Counted from the first letter of the stretch, positions 44,535 to 53,496 are shown. The stretch is 64,000 nucleotides of DNA from JBBRVP01 sp038246785 (GCA_038246785.1 JBBRVP010000008.1:1-64000), one strand, 5' to 3'. A program made the numbers and translations. Notes: generated from the sequence alone by a model not told the origin.

Positions 44535-45901
44535 TCCCGATCTGGGCGCAACTCACCTATCTCCTGGCCGCCGTCTGCTTCATCCTGGCGCTCAAGGGCC
44601 TGTCCGGTCCGCGCACGGCCCGCCGGGGCAACCAGATCGGCGCCGTCGGCGCGTTGCTCGCACTCGTGGTCACGTTCTTCGTCTACGACCTGGACCACCT
44701 GCTGCTGATCCTTGTCGCGGTGGCCGTCGGCACCGTCGCCGGTGTCTGGGGTGCCCGCGTCGTCGCGATGACGCAGATGCCGCAGCTGGTCGCGCTGTTC
44801 AACGGCGTCGGTGGTGCTGCGGCCGCGCTCGTCGCGCTGCTGGAGCTGCACGCCGTACGGAGCTCCTCGGTGCCCGACTTGGTGGCCATCGCGTTCACCG
44901 TGCTGGTCGGGGGCGTCAGCTTCGCCGGCTCGATGGTGACCTTCGCCAAGCTGCAGGAGCTGATGACGACTCGCCCGGTCATCCTGCCCGGGGCGCGCTG
45001 GGTGTTCATCGCCGCCCTGGTCGGAAGCCTGGCGCTGTCGGTCTGGCTCGTGGTCGCCGGGCACTGGTGGCTGGGCGTCGTGCTCGGCGTCGTCGCGCTC
45101 GTCGTCGGCGTGCTGCTCGTGCTGCCGGTGGGCGGCGCGGACGTACCCATCGTCATCTCGCTGCTCAACGCATTCACCGGACTCACGGTGGCCGCCAGCG
45201 GCTACGTGCTGGAGAACGCGCTGCTGCTCGTGGCCGGCACCCTCGTCGGCGCGAGCGGCACGATCCTGACCCGTGCGATGGCCTCGGGAATGGGCCGTTC
45301 GGTCACCAACATCCTGTTCGGCGCGCTGCGCGGCGGCTCCACGGCCGGCTCCACGACGGTGAGCACGCGCCCGGTGCGCTCGGCGGGCGCGGAGGACATC
45401 GCGGTGCTGCTGGCGTACGCCCGCAAGGTGGTCGTCGTGCCGGGCTACGGCCTGGCCGTCGCCCAGGCTCAGCACACCATCCACGAGCTGGGGCAGGTGC
45501 TGGAGGGCAAGGGCATCAGCGTCGTCTACGCCATCCACCCGGTAGCCGGGCGCATGCCCGGGCACATGAACGTGCTCCTGGCCGAGGCCAACATCCCGTA
45601 CGAGCAGCTGGCGGAGATGGACCAGGCCAATGGCGACCTGCGCACGGCCGACGTGGCGCTCGTGGTCGGCGCCAACGACGTGGTCAACCCGGCGGCCAAG
45701 ACTTCGCCCGGCAGCCCGATCTACGGCATGCCGATCCTCGACGTCGACGAGGCGCAGGCAGTGGTGTTCCTCAAGCGGTCGATGCGGCCTGGCTTCGCCG
45801 GTATCGAGAACGAGTTGCTGTTCGACCCGAAGACGACGCTGCTCTTTGGTGACGCCAAGGACTCGCTGACCAAGCTGGTGAGTGCGGTCAAGTCACTCTG
45901 A
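44531..45901 (+). CDS. pntB: NAD(P) transhydrogenase beta subunit
   Basis: A 456-residue subunit. About nine N-terminal helices form the proton channel (ALFNGVGGAAAALVALLE). From about residue 290 the NADP-binding domain follows with VVPGYGLAVAQAQHTIHEL, AIHPVAGRMPGHMNVLLAEA and GANDVVNPAAK. Together with alpha-1 and alpha-2 it uses the proton gradient to make NADPH. Start is GTG at 44531. Confidence 0.93.
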   Translation: MIPIWAQLTYLLAAVCFILALKGLSGPRTARRGNQIGAVGALLALVVTFFVYDLDHLLLILVAVAVGTVAGVWGARVVAMTQMPQLVALFNGVGGAAAALVALLELHAVRSSSVPDLVAIAFTVLVGGVSFAGSMVTFAKLQELMTTRPVILPGARWVFIAALVGSLALSVWLVVAGHWWLGVVLGVVALVVGVLLVLPVGGADVPIVISLLNAFTGLTVAASGYVLENALLLVAGTLVGASGTILTRAMASGMGRSVTNILFGALRGGSTAGSTTVSTRPVRSAGAEDIAVLLAYARKVVVVPGYGLAVAQAQHTIHELGQVLEGKGISVVYAIHPVAGRMPGHMNVLLAEANIPYEQLAEMDQANGDLRTADVALVVGANDVVNPAAKTSPGSPIYGMPILDVDEAQAVVFLKRSMRPGFAGIENELLFDPKTTLLFGDAKDSLTKLVSAVKSL

Positions 45902-45949
45902 TCGCGTCCGGCCGGTGTTCCCGGCTGCTCAGCGGGTACCTGCTGGGCC

Positions 45950-46473
45950 ATGGCGCCCCCGGCCGGCACCCCGTCGCGCCGGCCCGCGCGTGACGAGACG
46001 CCGGCCGAGCGGTACGACCGAAACTTCAGCGAGCTGCTGCAGGAGCTGCGGGTCGTGCAGACCGGCACCCAGGTGCTCTTCGCCTTCTTGCTGTCGATCG
46101 CGTTCACGCAGGTGTTCCAGCGCCAGGACCAGCAGCTCCACGCGGTCTACGTCGTGACCCTCCTGCTCACCGTGCTGGCGACCGGGCTGCTAGTCGCGCC
46201 CGCCGCCTATCACCGTCAGCACTTCCGCCGCGCGGCCTCAAGGAGGAGGTCGTGGCGGTCAGCCATCGGCTCGCCCGGGCCGGCCTGCTGATCCTTGCCC
46301 TGGCGATCAGTGGCGCGGTCCTGGTGGCGCTCATGGTGGTCATGGACGACCCCTGGCATGCCGTCGTGGCCGGCTGTGTGCTGGTGGTGCTGCTCGGGCT
46401 GTGGTTCAGCGTCCCGTCGCTGCGACGGGTCCCATCCCGACCCTCGATCTCACGACGACGAAGAGGAGCTGCC
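45950..46473 (+). pseudogene. Frameshifted DUF6328-like membrane protein gene
   Basis: The first frame gives a familiar start (AERYDRNFSELLQELRVVQT, FAFLLSIAFTQVFQ, then VTLLLTVLATGLLVAPAAYH) but turns to nonsense after about 46235. Another frame then supplies the expected rest (LKEEVVAVSHRLARAGLLIL, a third and a fourth helix). A one-base loss (or two-base gain) near 46235-46245 explains this. The second frame has no stop and runs on in phase into the next gene. It could be a real pseudogene or a sequencing error. Confidence 0.65.
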
Positions 46474-47433
46474 ATGACACGGTTCGGCTACCTCCTGTCC
46501 TCCGAGGAGCACCCGCCGGAAGCCCTGGTGGCGCAGGCGTTGCTTGCCGAGCGGCACGGCTTCGAGGCGCTGTGGATCAGCGACCACTTCCACCCGTGGA
46601 ACGACGAGCAGGGCAACAGCCCGTTCGTCTGGTCCGTCCTGGGAGCACTGTCGCAGCGGGTGTCGCTCCCGGTGACCACGGCGGTGACCTGCCCGACGGT
46701 GCGGATCCACCCGGCGATCGTGGCGCAGGCCGCGGCGACCGCCGCGCTGCTGCTCGACGGCCGCTTCGTGCTCGGGGTGGGGTCGGGCGAGGCGCTCAAC
46801 GAGCAGGTGCTCGGCGCCGAGTGGCCGCTCGCCGAGAGCCGCTTGGGGATGCTCGAAGAGGCGGTCGGGCTGATGCGCGCGCTCTGGTCCGGGGAGGTGG
46901 TCACGCACCACGGGCGCCACTTCACCGTCGAGCACGCCCGCCTCTACACGCTGCCCGACAAGCCGGTGCCGGTGTACGTGTCGGCGTTCGGCGACAAGGC
47001 GATGGACGTCGCCACCCGCATCGGTGACGGCTACATCTCGACGACCCCGGACGCCGGGGCGGTCACGGCGTTCCGCGCCGGGGCGGGCCCGGACAAGCCG
47101 ACCCAGGCCGGGGTGAGGGTGAGCTACGGCCCCGACCGTGCAGAAGCCGTCGACACCGCCCACCGGCTGTGGGCCAGCGGCGGCGTCCCGGGCGAGCTGT
47201 CGCAGGTCCTGCGGACGCCCGAACACTCCATGCAGGCGTCCACGCTGGTGACGCGCGAGTCGACTGCGGACTCGGTCGTGTGCGGCGGCGACGTCGACGA
47301 GCACGTAGCGGCGCTGCAGGACTACGTCGACGCCGGCTTCGACGAGGTCTACGTCGGCCAGATGGGGCCGCGCCAGGAGGAGTTCTTCCGCTTCTACGGC
47401 GAGACGGTGCTGCCGCGGCTGCGCGGCGCGTGA
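46474..47433 (+). CDS. LLM-class F420-dependent oxidoreductase (TIGR03557-like)
   Basis: A 319-residue luciferase-like TIM barrel. MTRFGYLLSSEEHPP at the start, LWISDHFHPWNDEQGNSPFV, and GVGSGEALNEQVLG are close to the G6PDH-like F420 family. PVYVSAFGDKAMDVATRIGDG fits as well. It would use F420 to oxidise or reduce a sugar or alcohol. The real start is the ATG at 46474 behind GAGGAG, although the open frame extends upstream into the broken gene. Confidence 0.85.
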   Translation: MTRFGYLLSSEEHPPEALVAQALLAERHGFEALWISDHFHPWNDEQGNSPFVWSVLGALSQRVSLPVTTAVTCPTVRIHPAIVAQAAATAALLLDGRFVLGVGSGEALNEQVLGAEWPLAESRLGMLEEAVGLMRALWSGEVVTHHGRHFTVEHARLYTLPDKPVPVYVSAFGDKAMDVATRIGDGYISTTPDAGAVTAFRAGAGPDKPTQAGVRVSYGPDRAEAVDTAHRLWASGGVPGELSQVLRTPEHSMQASTLVTRESTADSVVCGGDVDEHVAALQDYVDAGFDEVYVGQMGPRQEEFFRFYGETVLPRLRGA

Positions 47434-47554
47434 GAGCGGTCGCTGCGCCGGCGGGGCGCCGGTCCGGGCAGCAGGTGCACTCGGCCCGCTACCCCCGGCG
47501 GGCGACCATCGCGCCGGACAGCGCTAGCACGCGCTCGGCAAGGGATCCCTCCCC

Positions 47555-47573
47555 GGGTGGGCGCACGCCACCC
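47555..47573. terminator. Short hairpin between convergent genes
   Basis: GGGTGG at 47555-47560 pairs with CCACCC at 47568-47573 around a seven-base loop. It sits between the F420 enzyme (plus) and upp (minus). The stem is only six pairs. The rest of the 222-base gap shows no gene. Confidence 0.3.
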
Positions 47574-47655
47574 GATCCGCCGACCGGGAGGAGCTCCTTG
47601 AGCGTGACCTTCGATGATGGGCGGTCGACGGTCAGCGCAATCGATCGAGCCCGGG

Positions 47656-48294
47656 TCAGACGATGCCGTAGAGCCGGTCGCCGGCGTCGCCGAGGCCGGG
47701 GACGATGTAGCCGCGCTCGTCGAGCCGCTCGTCGAGCCCGGCGGTCACGACCCCGATCGGGACCGCCAGGTCTGCGGTCTCCTCGTCCAGCCGTCGGACG
47801 CCCTCGGGAGCCGCGAGCAGGCAGATGGCGGTGATGTCGTCGGCGCCGCGCTCCACGACGAAGCGGATGGCCGCGGCGAGCGTGCCGCCGGTCGCGAGCA
47901 TCGGGTCGAGGAGGTAGATCTGGCGTCCGGTGAGGTCTTCGGGCAACCGCGTGGCGTACGTCGTGGCGCGCAGGGTCTGCTCATCGCGCACCATGCCGAG
48001 GAAGCCCACCTCAGCGGTCGGCACGAGCCGCACCATGCCGTCGAGCATGCCGAGCCCGGCCCGCAGGATCGGCACGACGAGCGGTTTGGGCGCCGCCATG
48101 CGGGTGCCCGTCGTCGGAGCCACCGGCGTGACCACGTCGACCGCCTCGGTGCGCACGTCACGCGTCGCCTCGTAGGCCAGCAGCGTCACCAGCTCGTCGG
48201 CGAGCCGCCGGAACGTGGGGGAGTCGGTCCGCTTGTCGCGCAGCACCGTGAGCTTGTGCGCGACCAGTGGATGGTCGGCGACGTGCAGCCTCAT
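47656..48294 (-). CDS. upp: Uracil phosphoribosyltransferase
   Basis: A 212-residue enzyme with RTDSPTFRRLADELVTLLAYEA, the uracil-site PILRAGLGMLDGM, the PRPP motif YLLDPMLATGGTLAAAI and the C-terminal YIVPGLGDAGDRLYG. It salvages uracil to UMP. The ATG at 48294 is preferred over an upstream TTG. It is divergent from the LLM gene by 65 bases. Confidence 0.95.
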   Translation of the reverse strand: MRLHVADHPLVAHKLTVLRDKRTDSPTFRRLADELVTLLAYEATRDVRTEAVDVVTPVAPTTGTRMAAPKPLVVPILRAGLGMLDGMVRLVPTAEVGFLGMVRDEQTLRATTYATRLPEDLTGRQIYLLDPMLATGGTLAAAIRFVVERGADDITAICLLAAPEGVRRLDEETADLAVPIGVVTAGLDERLDERGYIVPGLGDAGDRLYGIV

Positions 48295-48359
48295 GAGGCG
48301 CAACCTACCGGGGTGGAGCAGGCTGGTCGGGCAAACGCGTCCGCCGGCAGGAGGTTCCC

Positions 48360-49211
48360 GTGTCCGCGTCCGAGCCCACTCCGGTCACCGCCGTCCGCCG
48401 TGATCGCTTCGTCCGCGTCGGCGTCCAGCTCCAGCCCCAGCACGCCGACTTCGCGGAGATCCGGCGTGCCGTCGTGACGGCGGAGGAGCTCGGCGTCGAC
48501 GTGATCTTCAACTGGGACCACTTCTATCCGCTCTACGGCGACGCGGACGGCCGGCATTTCGAGTGCTGGACGATGCTCGGTTCCTGGGCGGAGATCACCC
48601 AGCGAGCCGAGATCGGCGCTCTGGTGACCTGCAACTCCTACCGCAATCCGGACCTGCTCGCCGACATGGCACGCACGGTCGATCACGCAAGCGGTGGTCG
48701 GCTGGTGCTCGGCATAGGCGCCGGCTGGTTCGAACGTGACTACTCCGAGTACGGCTTCGACTTCGCCACAGGCGGACGCCGGGTCGATGCTCTCGGGGCG
48801 GCCCTGCCGCGCATCGAGGCTCGCTGGCGCCGGCTCAACCCACCACCTCTGCGCAAGATCCCCGTACTGGTGGGCGGCGGCGGCGAACGCAAGACCCTGC
48901 GCCACACCGCTCGCCACGCCGACATCTGGCACGGCTTCGGCGATGCCGCGACCATCGAGCGCAAGCACCGGATCCTCGACGGCTGGTGCCGCGAGATCGG
49001 GCGCGACCCGACCGAGATCGAGCGCTCGGCCGGCGTGGAGAGCGGCCGCGTGGCGGCGGCCGAGGCGCTGTACGAGGTGGGTACCCGGCTATTCACCGTC
49101 AGCCTGGGCGGCCCCCACTACGACGTGGACCGGCTGGTCGACCTGCTGGCCTGGCGCGACGAACGCAACGCCGAGGGCAGCGTCCAGCACACGGGCGACT
49201 ACACACGGTAG
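48360..49211 (+). CDS. LLM-class F420-dependent oxidoreductase
   Basis: A 283-residue luciferase-like barrel. VIFNWDHFYPLYGDADGRHF and RLVLGIGAGWFERDYSEYGF are signature segments, and PVLVGGGGERKTLRHTARHA binds the cofactor phosphate. It starts at GTG 48360 after AGGAGG. It belongs to a different F420 subfamily from the enzyme at 46474. The substrate is unknown. Confidence 0.82.
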   Translation: MSASEPTPVTAVRRDRFVRVGVQLQPQHADFAEIRRAVVTAEELGVDVIFNWDHFYPLYGDADGRHFECWTMLGSWAEITQRAEIGALVTCNSYRNPDLLADMARTVDHASGGRLVLGIGAGWFERDYSEYGFDFATGGRRVDALGAALPRIEARWRRLNPPPLRKIPVLVGGGGERKTLRHTARHADIWHGFGDAATIERKHRILDGWCREIGRDPTEIERSAGVESGRVAAAEALYEVGTRLFTVSLGGPHYDVDRLVDLLAWRDERNAEGSVQHTGDYTR

Positions 49212-49221
49212 TCTCCACGGC

Positions 49222-49401
49222 GTGTCCGGGCGGGGGACGGAGGACGTGCCGGCGGCGGCGGACCGCGACCGGCTGCGCCGTCGTGCGGACTTCCTGCGTG
49301 AGCGGGAGCAGCTGAGGGCGCTGCGCCGGCGCGTGGCCCCGCGCCGCCAGCGGGTGCAGCGGGTACGCCAGCTGCTGCGCGCGGCGTCGCTGCGCCGCTG
49401 A
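49222..49401 (+). CDS. Small arginine-rich protein, hypothetical
   Basis: A 59-residue frame from GTG 49222 gives a highly basic helix-forming protein (DRLRRRADFLREREQLRALR) ending at TGA 49401. It starts 11 bases after the F420 enzyme gene, so it could be translated from the same message. No family is recognised. High GC content makes chance frames common. The rest of the 49212-49490 interval shows nothing else. Confidence 0.35.
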   Translation: MSGRGTEDVPAAADRDRLRRRADFLREREQLRALRRRVAPRRQRVQRVRQLLRAASLRR

Positions 49402-49490
49402 CCTCGGCCGACCGAGCGTTCCCAGGCGTTGCGCCCCTGGCGCGTCGGCGCCGGTTCGGCCACGATGCCCCGAGCGGCGGGGAGGCAGCC

Positions 49491-49997
49491 ATGTCCGACG
49501 GAACGGTGAGGCAGCAGGGGGACGAGGTCGACTTCGTCGTGCTGGCCTATCGCGAGGAGGGGCGCTGGGAGGTCGAGTCGCTCCCGCCGCGGCTCGGTGG
49601 TGACCTGTCCACGCTGCTGGTGACGCTGCGCCAGCGGCCGGGCGAGGGTGGTGCACTCGGCATGATCTCGGTGGACGAGGACTTCTTCGTCGCGGCGCGC
49701 GTCGTCGGCGACTCGGTGCGCCTGCTGCTGTCCGACGTGACCGCGGCGACGGAGTGGCCGCTCGCCCGCGACGTCCTCGACCGGCTCGCGATCCCCCCAC
49801 CGGAGGGCGAGGACGAGGATCGCGTCCAGCCCGCCGGTGACCTCGGCCTGCTGTCCGACCTCGGCGTCTCGACTGTCGAGCTGGCCGCCCTGTGCGACGA
49901 CCTCGACCTGTATCCGGAGGAGGTTCTGGGCCAGGTGGCAGAGCGGCTAGGGTTCGCGGAAGCCTTCGACCGAGCGCTGGACAGCGCCACGGCCTGA
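49491..49997 (+). CDS. tRNA adenosine deaminase-associated protein (first paralogue)
   Basis: A 168-residue acidic protein with VDFVVLAYREEGRWEVESLP, LLLSDVTAATEWPLARDVLD and ELAALCDDLDLYPEEVLGQV, as in the TIGR03941-like proteins encoded next to tadA in actinobacteria. Function is not established. The constant position upstream of the deaminase suggests a partner or assembly factor. The stop lies 61 bases before a second, more divergent protein of the same kind. Confidence 0.75.
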   Translation: MSDGTVRQQGDEVDFVVLAYREEGRWEVESLPPRLGGDLSTLLVTLRQRPGEGGALGMISVDEDFFVAARVVGDSVRLLLSDVTAATEWPLARDVLDRLAIPPPEGEDEDRVQPAGDLGLLSDLGVSTVELAALCDDLDLYPEEVLGQVAERLGFAEAFDRALDSATA

Positions 49998-50058
49998 GGG
50001 CCGTGCGCCTGCCGGGCCGCCTCGCCAGCACCCCGCTCGACCCAAGGAGAACGGCACC

Positions 50059-50571
50059 GTGTCGTACTTCGCGACCCTGCTCGCGCGCCGCGCGGGATCC
50101 TGGAGCGCCGACGACGTCGACCTCGACGATGTCGAGTCCCTCGACGACCTGATCGAGGCGGTGCTGGAGGCCGCCGACGACGCCGACAACGCGGTTCTGC
50201 TCGTCGAGCACGAGGCGGAGTGGTTCGGGGTCGTTCGCTGCGACCCGGGAGTGGACGATCCCCGGGTCTACGTGAGCGACGCCCAGGCGGCACTGCGCCA
50301 CGCACTCGGCGAGGTGCTGCTACCCGAGCTGGTCGAGGATGTCGACCTCGACGACACGACGGCGGACGAGGAGGAGGCGGAGATCGACGACGAGGACGCG
50401 GTCATCGTGACCGCCGCGCCCGCCGGCGACGGCGCCCTGCTCGCCGACCTCGGCCTCACCCCGGAGTCGCTGGACTCGCTCGTCGGCAAGTCCGGGCCGG
50501 CGACCTCGGAGGCGGTAGCCGCCGTGGCCCGGGAGATCGGCGCCGGCGAGGCGCTCGAGTCGGTCCGGTGA
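50059..50571 (+). CDS. tRNA adenosine deaminase-associated protein (second paralogue)
   Basis: A 170-residue, very acidic protein (long D/E runs near 95-120). MSYFATLLARRAGSWSADDV, EWFGVVRCDPGVDDPRVYVS and DGALLADLGLTPESLDSL match the actinobacterial tadA-linked family. It starts at GTG 50059 behind AAGGAG. Together with the preceding gene and tadA it forms a probable operon. The two paralogues share a layout but little sequence. Confidence 0.75.
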   Translation: MSYFATLLARRAGSWSADDVDLDDVESLDDLIEAVLEAADDADNAVLLVEHEAEWFGVVRCDPGVDDPRVYVSDAQAALRHALGEVLLPELVEDVDLDDTTADEEEAEIDDEDAVIVTAAPAGDGALLADLGLTPESLDSLVGKSGPATSEAVAAVAREIGAGEALESVR

Positions 50572-50629
50572 GCCCGCCCTGCCGCTGAATGCCGTCCCGT
50601 CGGCAGCGGTGGCCCGGTGGGGGCCGCCC

Positions 50630-51088
50630 ATGGATCGCGCGCTTGCCGAGGCACGGGCCGCCATGCAATCTGGTGACGTCCCGGTCGGCGCGGTGGTGCT
50701 CGACGGCGACGGCGAAGTCCTGGCCGTGGGTCGCAACGAGCGTGAGGTGACCGGTGACCCCACGGCGCACGCCGAGCTGCTCGCGCTGCGGACGGCGGCG
50801 CGCGCCCGCGGCAGCTGGCGCTTCGAGGACGCCACCCTCGTCGTGACCCTGGAGCCGTGCACGATGTGCGCCGGCGCGGTCGTCCTTGCCCGGCTGGCCC
50901 GGTTGGTCTTCGCCGCGACCGACCCCAAGGCCGGCGCCGTCGGCTCGCTGCGCGACGTCGTCCGCGACCGCCGGCTGAACTGGCGCCCCGAGGTCGTCGC
51001 CGGCGTCCGCGAGGCCGAGGCAGCGGCGCTGCTGCGGGACTTCTTCGCCGCCCGCCGGGGCGGCGGCGCGCCGCCACAGGTCCGGTAG
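50630..51088 (+). CDS. tadA: tRNA-specific adenosine deaminase
   Basis: A 152-residue cytidine-deaminase-fold enzyme. Zinc ligands are the His of TAHAELLALR and the two Cys of EPCTMCAGAVVLARL, with Glu as proton shuttle. It converts A34 to inosine in tRNA-Arg(ACG). I chose ATG at 50630 because MDRALAEARAAMQSGDVPVG aligns with the usual N-terminus. An in-frame GTG at 50609 is possible. A tRNA-Ser gene follows 10 bases after the stop. Confidence 0.9.
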   Translation: MDRALAEARAAMQSGDVPVGAVVLDGDGEVLAVGRNEREVTGDPTAHAELLALRTAARARGSWRFEDATLVVTLEPCTMCAGAVVLARLARLVFAATDPKAGAVGSLRDVVRDRRLNWRPEVVAGVREAEAAALLRDFFAARRGGGAPPQVR

Positions 51089-51098
51089 CCTTCCGCGC

Positions 51099-51185
51099 GG
51101 TGGCGTGTCCGAGCGGCCTAAGGAGCACGCCTCGAAAGCGTGTGAGGGGGCAACTCCTCCGTGGGTTCAAATCCCACCGCCACCG
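51099..51185 (+). tRNA. tRNA-Ser (anticodon CGA)
   Basis: An 87-base cloverleaf. Acceptor GGTGGCG pairs with CGCCACC. The anticodon stem CACGC/GCGTG holds loop CTCGAAA (CGA). A long variable arm and the T arm GTGGG-TTCAAAT-CCCAC follow, with discriminator G, as expected for serine tRNA. CCA is not encoded. Confidence 0.95.
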
Positions 51186-51204
51186 CTCTCGCCGCTCCCT
51201 CCTG

Positions 51205-51233
51205 ACCCGTGACCCGGCGCTCGTGGGTCGGGT
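51205..51233 (+). terminator. Candidate terminator after tRNA-Ser
   Basis: ACCCG-TG-ACCC pairs with GGGT-CGGGT around a nine-base loop, leaving a two-base bulge. It starts 19 bases after the tRNA. No U-tract. The remaining 200 bases to the antiporter gene hold nothing recognisable. Confidence 0.4.
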
Positions 51234-51446
51234 CCGGCAACTGCCGTGTGCCCTGGCCGGTCTCGCACTCGTCATGGGATGGCTCGCCACCCGAGCGTTC
51301 GGGGCCCACCAACGGTCGATCTGAGGCCGAGCTACGCCGGCCGGCGGCACCCGGTCGACGGGCCCGTGTTCCGCGCCGGGCCGGCGCATGATCTTGGTCT
51401 GCCGCCCGACCGATAGGGTCGAGCCTCCCGCGGAGGAGGCCGCAGC

Positions 51447-52934
51447 GTGGACCTGGAGACCCTCGACCGCGTGCTGCTGGTCGGTGGGCTGGTCCTGGTG
51501 GCGGCCATCCTCGCGGTGCTGCTCTCGGTGCGCGTCGGGCTGCCCAGCCTGGTCGCGTACCTGCTCCTCGGCGTCCTCCTCGGCGAGAGCGTCTTCGGAA
51601 TCCAGTTCGAGGACGCCGAGCTCACCCACGCCCTGGGCTTCGCCGCGCTGGCCATCATCCTGGCCGAGGGCGGTCTCACGACCCGCTGGCGTGAGGTGCG
51701 CCCGCACATGGCACTCGGGGTGTCGCTGGCCACGGTGGGCGTGCTGGTCAGCGTCCTGGTCATGGGGGCGTTCGCGCACGTCGTGCTCGGTCTGGAGTGG
51801 CGGCTCGCGCTGCTGCTGGGCGCCGTCTTCGCCCCGACCGACGCGGCCGCGGTGTTCTCGACCCTGCGCCGCGTGCCGCTGCGCCCGCGGCTGTCCGGCG
51901 CCCTGGAGGCTGAGTCGGGGCTCAACGACGCGCCGACCGTGGTGGTGGTCACCCTCCTCGCGACCGGCGACGCGGTCTCGCGGTCGATAGCCGAGGTTGT
52001 CGGGATCGTGACCTACCAGCTTGCCGCCGGCGTCGCGTTCGGGCTGGCCGTGGCCTGGCTGGGTGGGCAGGTTCTCCGCCGGGTGGCGCTGCCGGCGTCC
52101 GGGCTCTACCCGCTGGCGGTGATGACCTTCGCGATGCTCGCCTACGCGACGTCGGCGACGCTGCGGGCCAGCGGCTTCGCCGCCGTCTACGTCGCCGCTC
52201 TCGTGCTCGGAAACACCGACCTGCCGCACCGGGCGGCGACCCGTTCCTTCGCGGAGGGGCTGGCCTGGCTGGCGCAGATCGGCCTGTTCGTCATGTTGGG
52301 CTTGCTCGCCTCGCCGGTTCGTCTCCCGGACGTAGCGCTGCCCGCCCTCGCCGTGGGGGTTGTGCTCACCCTGCTGGCCCGCCCCGCCTCCGTCGTCGTG
52401 GCCGCGCTGCCGTTCCGCATCGGCTGGCGGGAGCAGGCGTTCCTGTCGTGGGCGGGGCTGCGCGGTGCCATCCCCATCGTGTTGGCGACGATCCCCCTGG
52501 CCGCCCGGGTGCCAGGCGCTGGACGCCTGTTCCACCTCGTGTTCGTCGTCGTTCTCGTCTTCACCGTGGTGCAGGCCGCCCCGCTGCCGTGGCTGGCCCG
52601 GCGACTCGGCGTGGGTGCCACGCAGCCGACCCGAGAGCTCGACGTCGAGGCGGCCCCGCTCGAGCGACTCGCCGCGGACCTGCTCGAGGTGCGGATCCCC
52701 GCACGCTCACGCCTGCACGGCGTCGAGGTTGCGGAGCTGCGGCTGCCGCCGGGGGTCTCGGTGGCTCTGGTCGTACGGGACGGGCGCAGCTTCGTCCCCT
52801 CGGACCTCACCCCGCTTCGTCACGGTGACTCGCTGCTGGTGGTCACCCCGCGCCGGCACCGCGAGGCGACCGAGAAGCGGTTGCGGGCGGTCAGTTACGG
52901 CGGCCGGCTGGCGGGATGGCGCGCGATCGACTGA
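51447..52934 (+). CDS. Potassium/proton antiporter, CPA1 type with TrkA-C domain
   Basis: A 495-residue protein. About twelve helices span residues 8-385, with the ion-site motifs FAPTDAAAVFSTL and EAESGLNDAPTVVV. The C-terminal cytoplasmic part from about 400 (IPARSRLHGVEVAELRLPPG, then LRHGDSLLVVTPRRH) is a TrkA-C-like regulatory domain as in NhaP2/CvrA. The start is GTG at 51447 after GGAGGAGG. It exchanges K+ (or Na+) for H+. Confidence 0.88.
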   Translation: MDLETLDRVLLVGGLVLVAAILAVLLSVRVGLPSLVAYLLLGVLLGESVFGIQFEDAELTHALGFAALAIILAEGGLTTRWREVRPHMALGVSLATVGVLVSVLVMGAFAHVVLGLEWRLALLLGAVFAPTDAAAVFSTLRRVPLRPRLSGALEAESGLNDAPTVVVVTLLATGDAVSRSIAEVVGIVTYQLAAGVAFGLAVAWLGGQVLRRVALPASGLYPLAVMTFAMLAYATSATLRASGFAAVYVAALVLGNTDLPHRAATRSFAEGLAWLAQIGLFVMLGLLASPVRLPDVALPALAVGVVLTLLARPASVVVAALPFRIGWREQAFLSWAGLRGAIPIVLATIPLAARVPGAGRLFHLVFVVVLVFTVVQAAPLPWLARRLGVGATQPTRELDVEAAPLERLAADLLEVRIPARSRLHGVEVAELRLPPGVSVALVVRDGRSFVPSDLTPLRHGDSLLVVTPRRHREATEKRLRAVSYGGRLAGWRAID

Positions 52935-52941
52935 GCGCCTG

Positions 52942-53496
52942 CTAGCAGCGCGGCGACGCGCTGCCAGCCGCCTTCTTGGTGGCGAGCTTCTTGGCGGCGA
53001 GCTTCTTGGCGGCGCTGTTGGCGGGGGCCTTCCTGGCCGGAGCCAGCCGCCTGAACCGGTCGCCGAGCACCAGGTCGACGGTGCCGTCGTCGCGGTTGTC
53101 CGTGACCCAGACCGCCCCCGGCACCTGCTTCTTGAGCAGTGCCACCTCACGCCGGGACGCCTTGGCGGCCCGGATCTGCGCGGCCACCCGCACCCGCTTG
53201 CTGAGCGGATCGTTGCCCACGCGCTCGACCTGGAACCCCCGCGCCCGCAACGTCTTCGCGGTCCGTCCGGCCAGGCCGTCGCGCTTGGTGGCGTTGTAGA
53301 CGTTGAGCGTCACGTCGGACGGCACGACCCGGATCCCGGCCGGTTTCGGGGTGGGACTGCATGCCGAGCTGGCGTCGCTGCTGGTGAGCGCGTTCCAGCC
53401 GTACCATCCCGCGCCGACGACGAAGGCCAGCAGCACAACCAAGGTCACCGGCGTGCGCCAGCGATGGCGCGGACGCCGGACCGGCGGCTGCGACAT
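52942..53496 (-). CDS. Membrane-anchored LytR C-terminal-domain protein
   Basis: A 184-residue protein. A short basic N-terminus precedes a membrane helix (about 15-35). The LytR_C domain runs from about 53 to 150 (VTLNVYNATKRDGLAGRTAK is diagnostic), and the tail is a Lys/Ala repeat (KKLAAKKLATKKAAG). Such proteins accompany envelope functions in actinobacteria. The stop is seven bases from the antiporter stop. Confidence 0.78.
   Translation of the reverse strand: MSQPPVRRPRHRWRTPVTLVVLLAFVVGAGWYGWNALTSSDASSACSPTPKPAGIRVVPSDVTLNVYNATKRDGLAGRTAKTLRARGFQVERVGNDPLSKRVRVAAQIRAAKASRREVALLKKQVPGAVWVTDNRDDGTVDLVLGDRFRRLAPARKAPANSAAKKLAAKKLATKKAAGSASPRC
52973..53017 (-). repeat. Three tandem 15-base units encoding the Lys/Ala tail
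   Basis: TTCTTGGTGGCGAGC, TTCTTGGCGGCGAGC and TTCTTGGCGGCGCTG follow each other in frame and encode the KKLA-type repeats at the C-terminus of the LytR_C-domain protein. In-frame unit length means copy-number change would alter tail length only. Confidence 0.7.

Noticed and set aside
50268..52535. 755-codon minus-strand frame across tadA and the antiporter
   Set aside because: Low-complexity composition and it covers the tRNA-Ser gene and two clear plus-strand genes.
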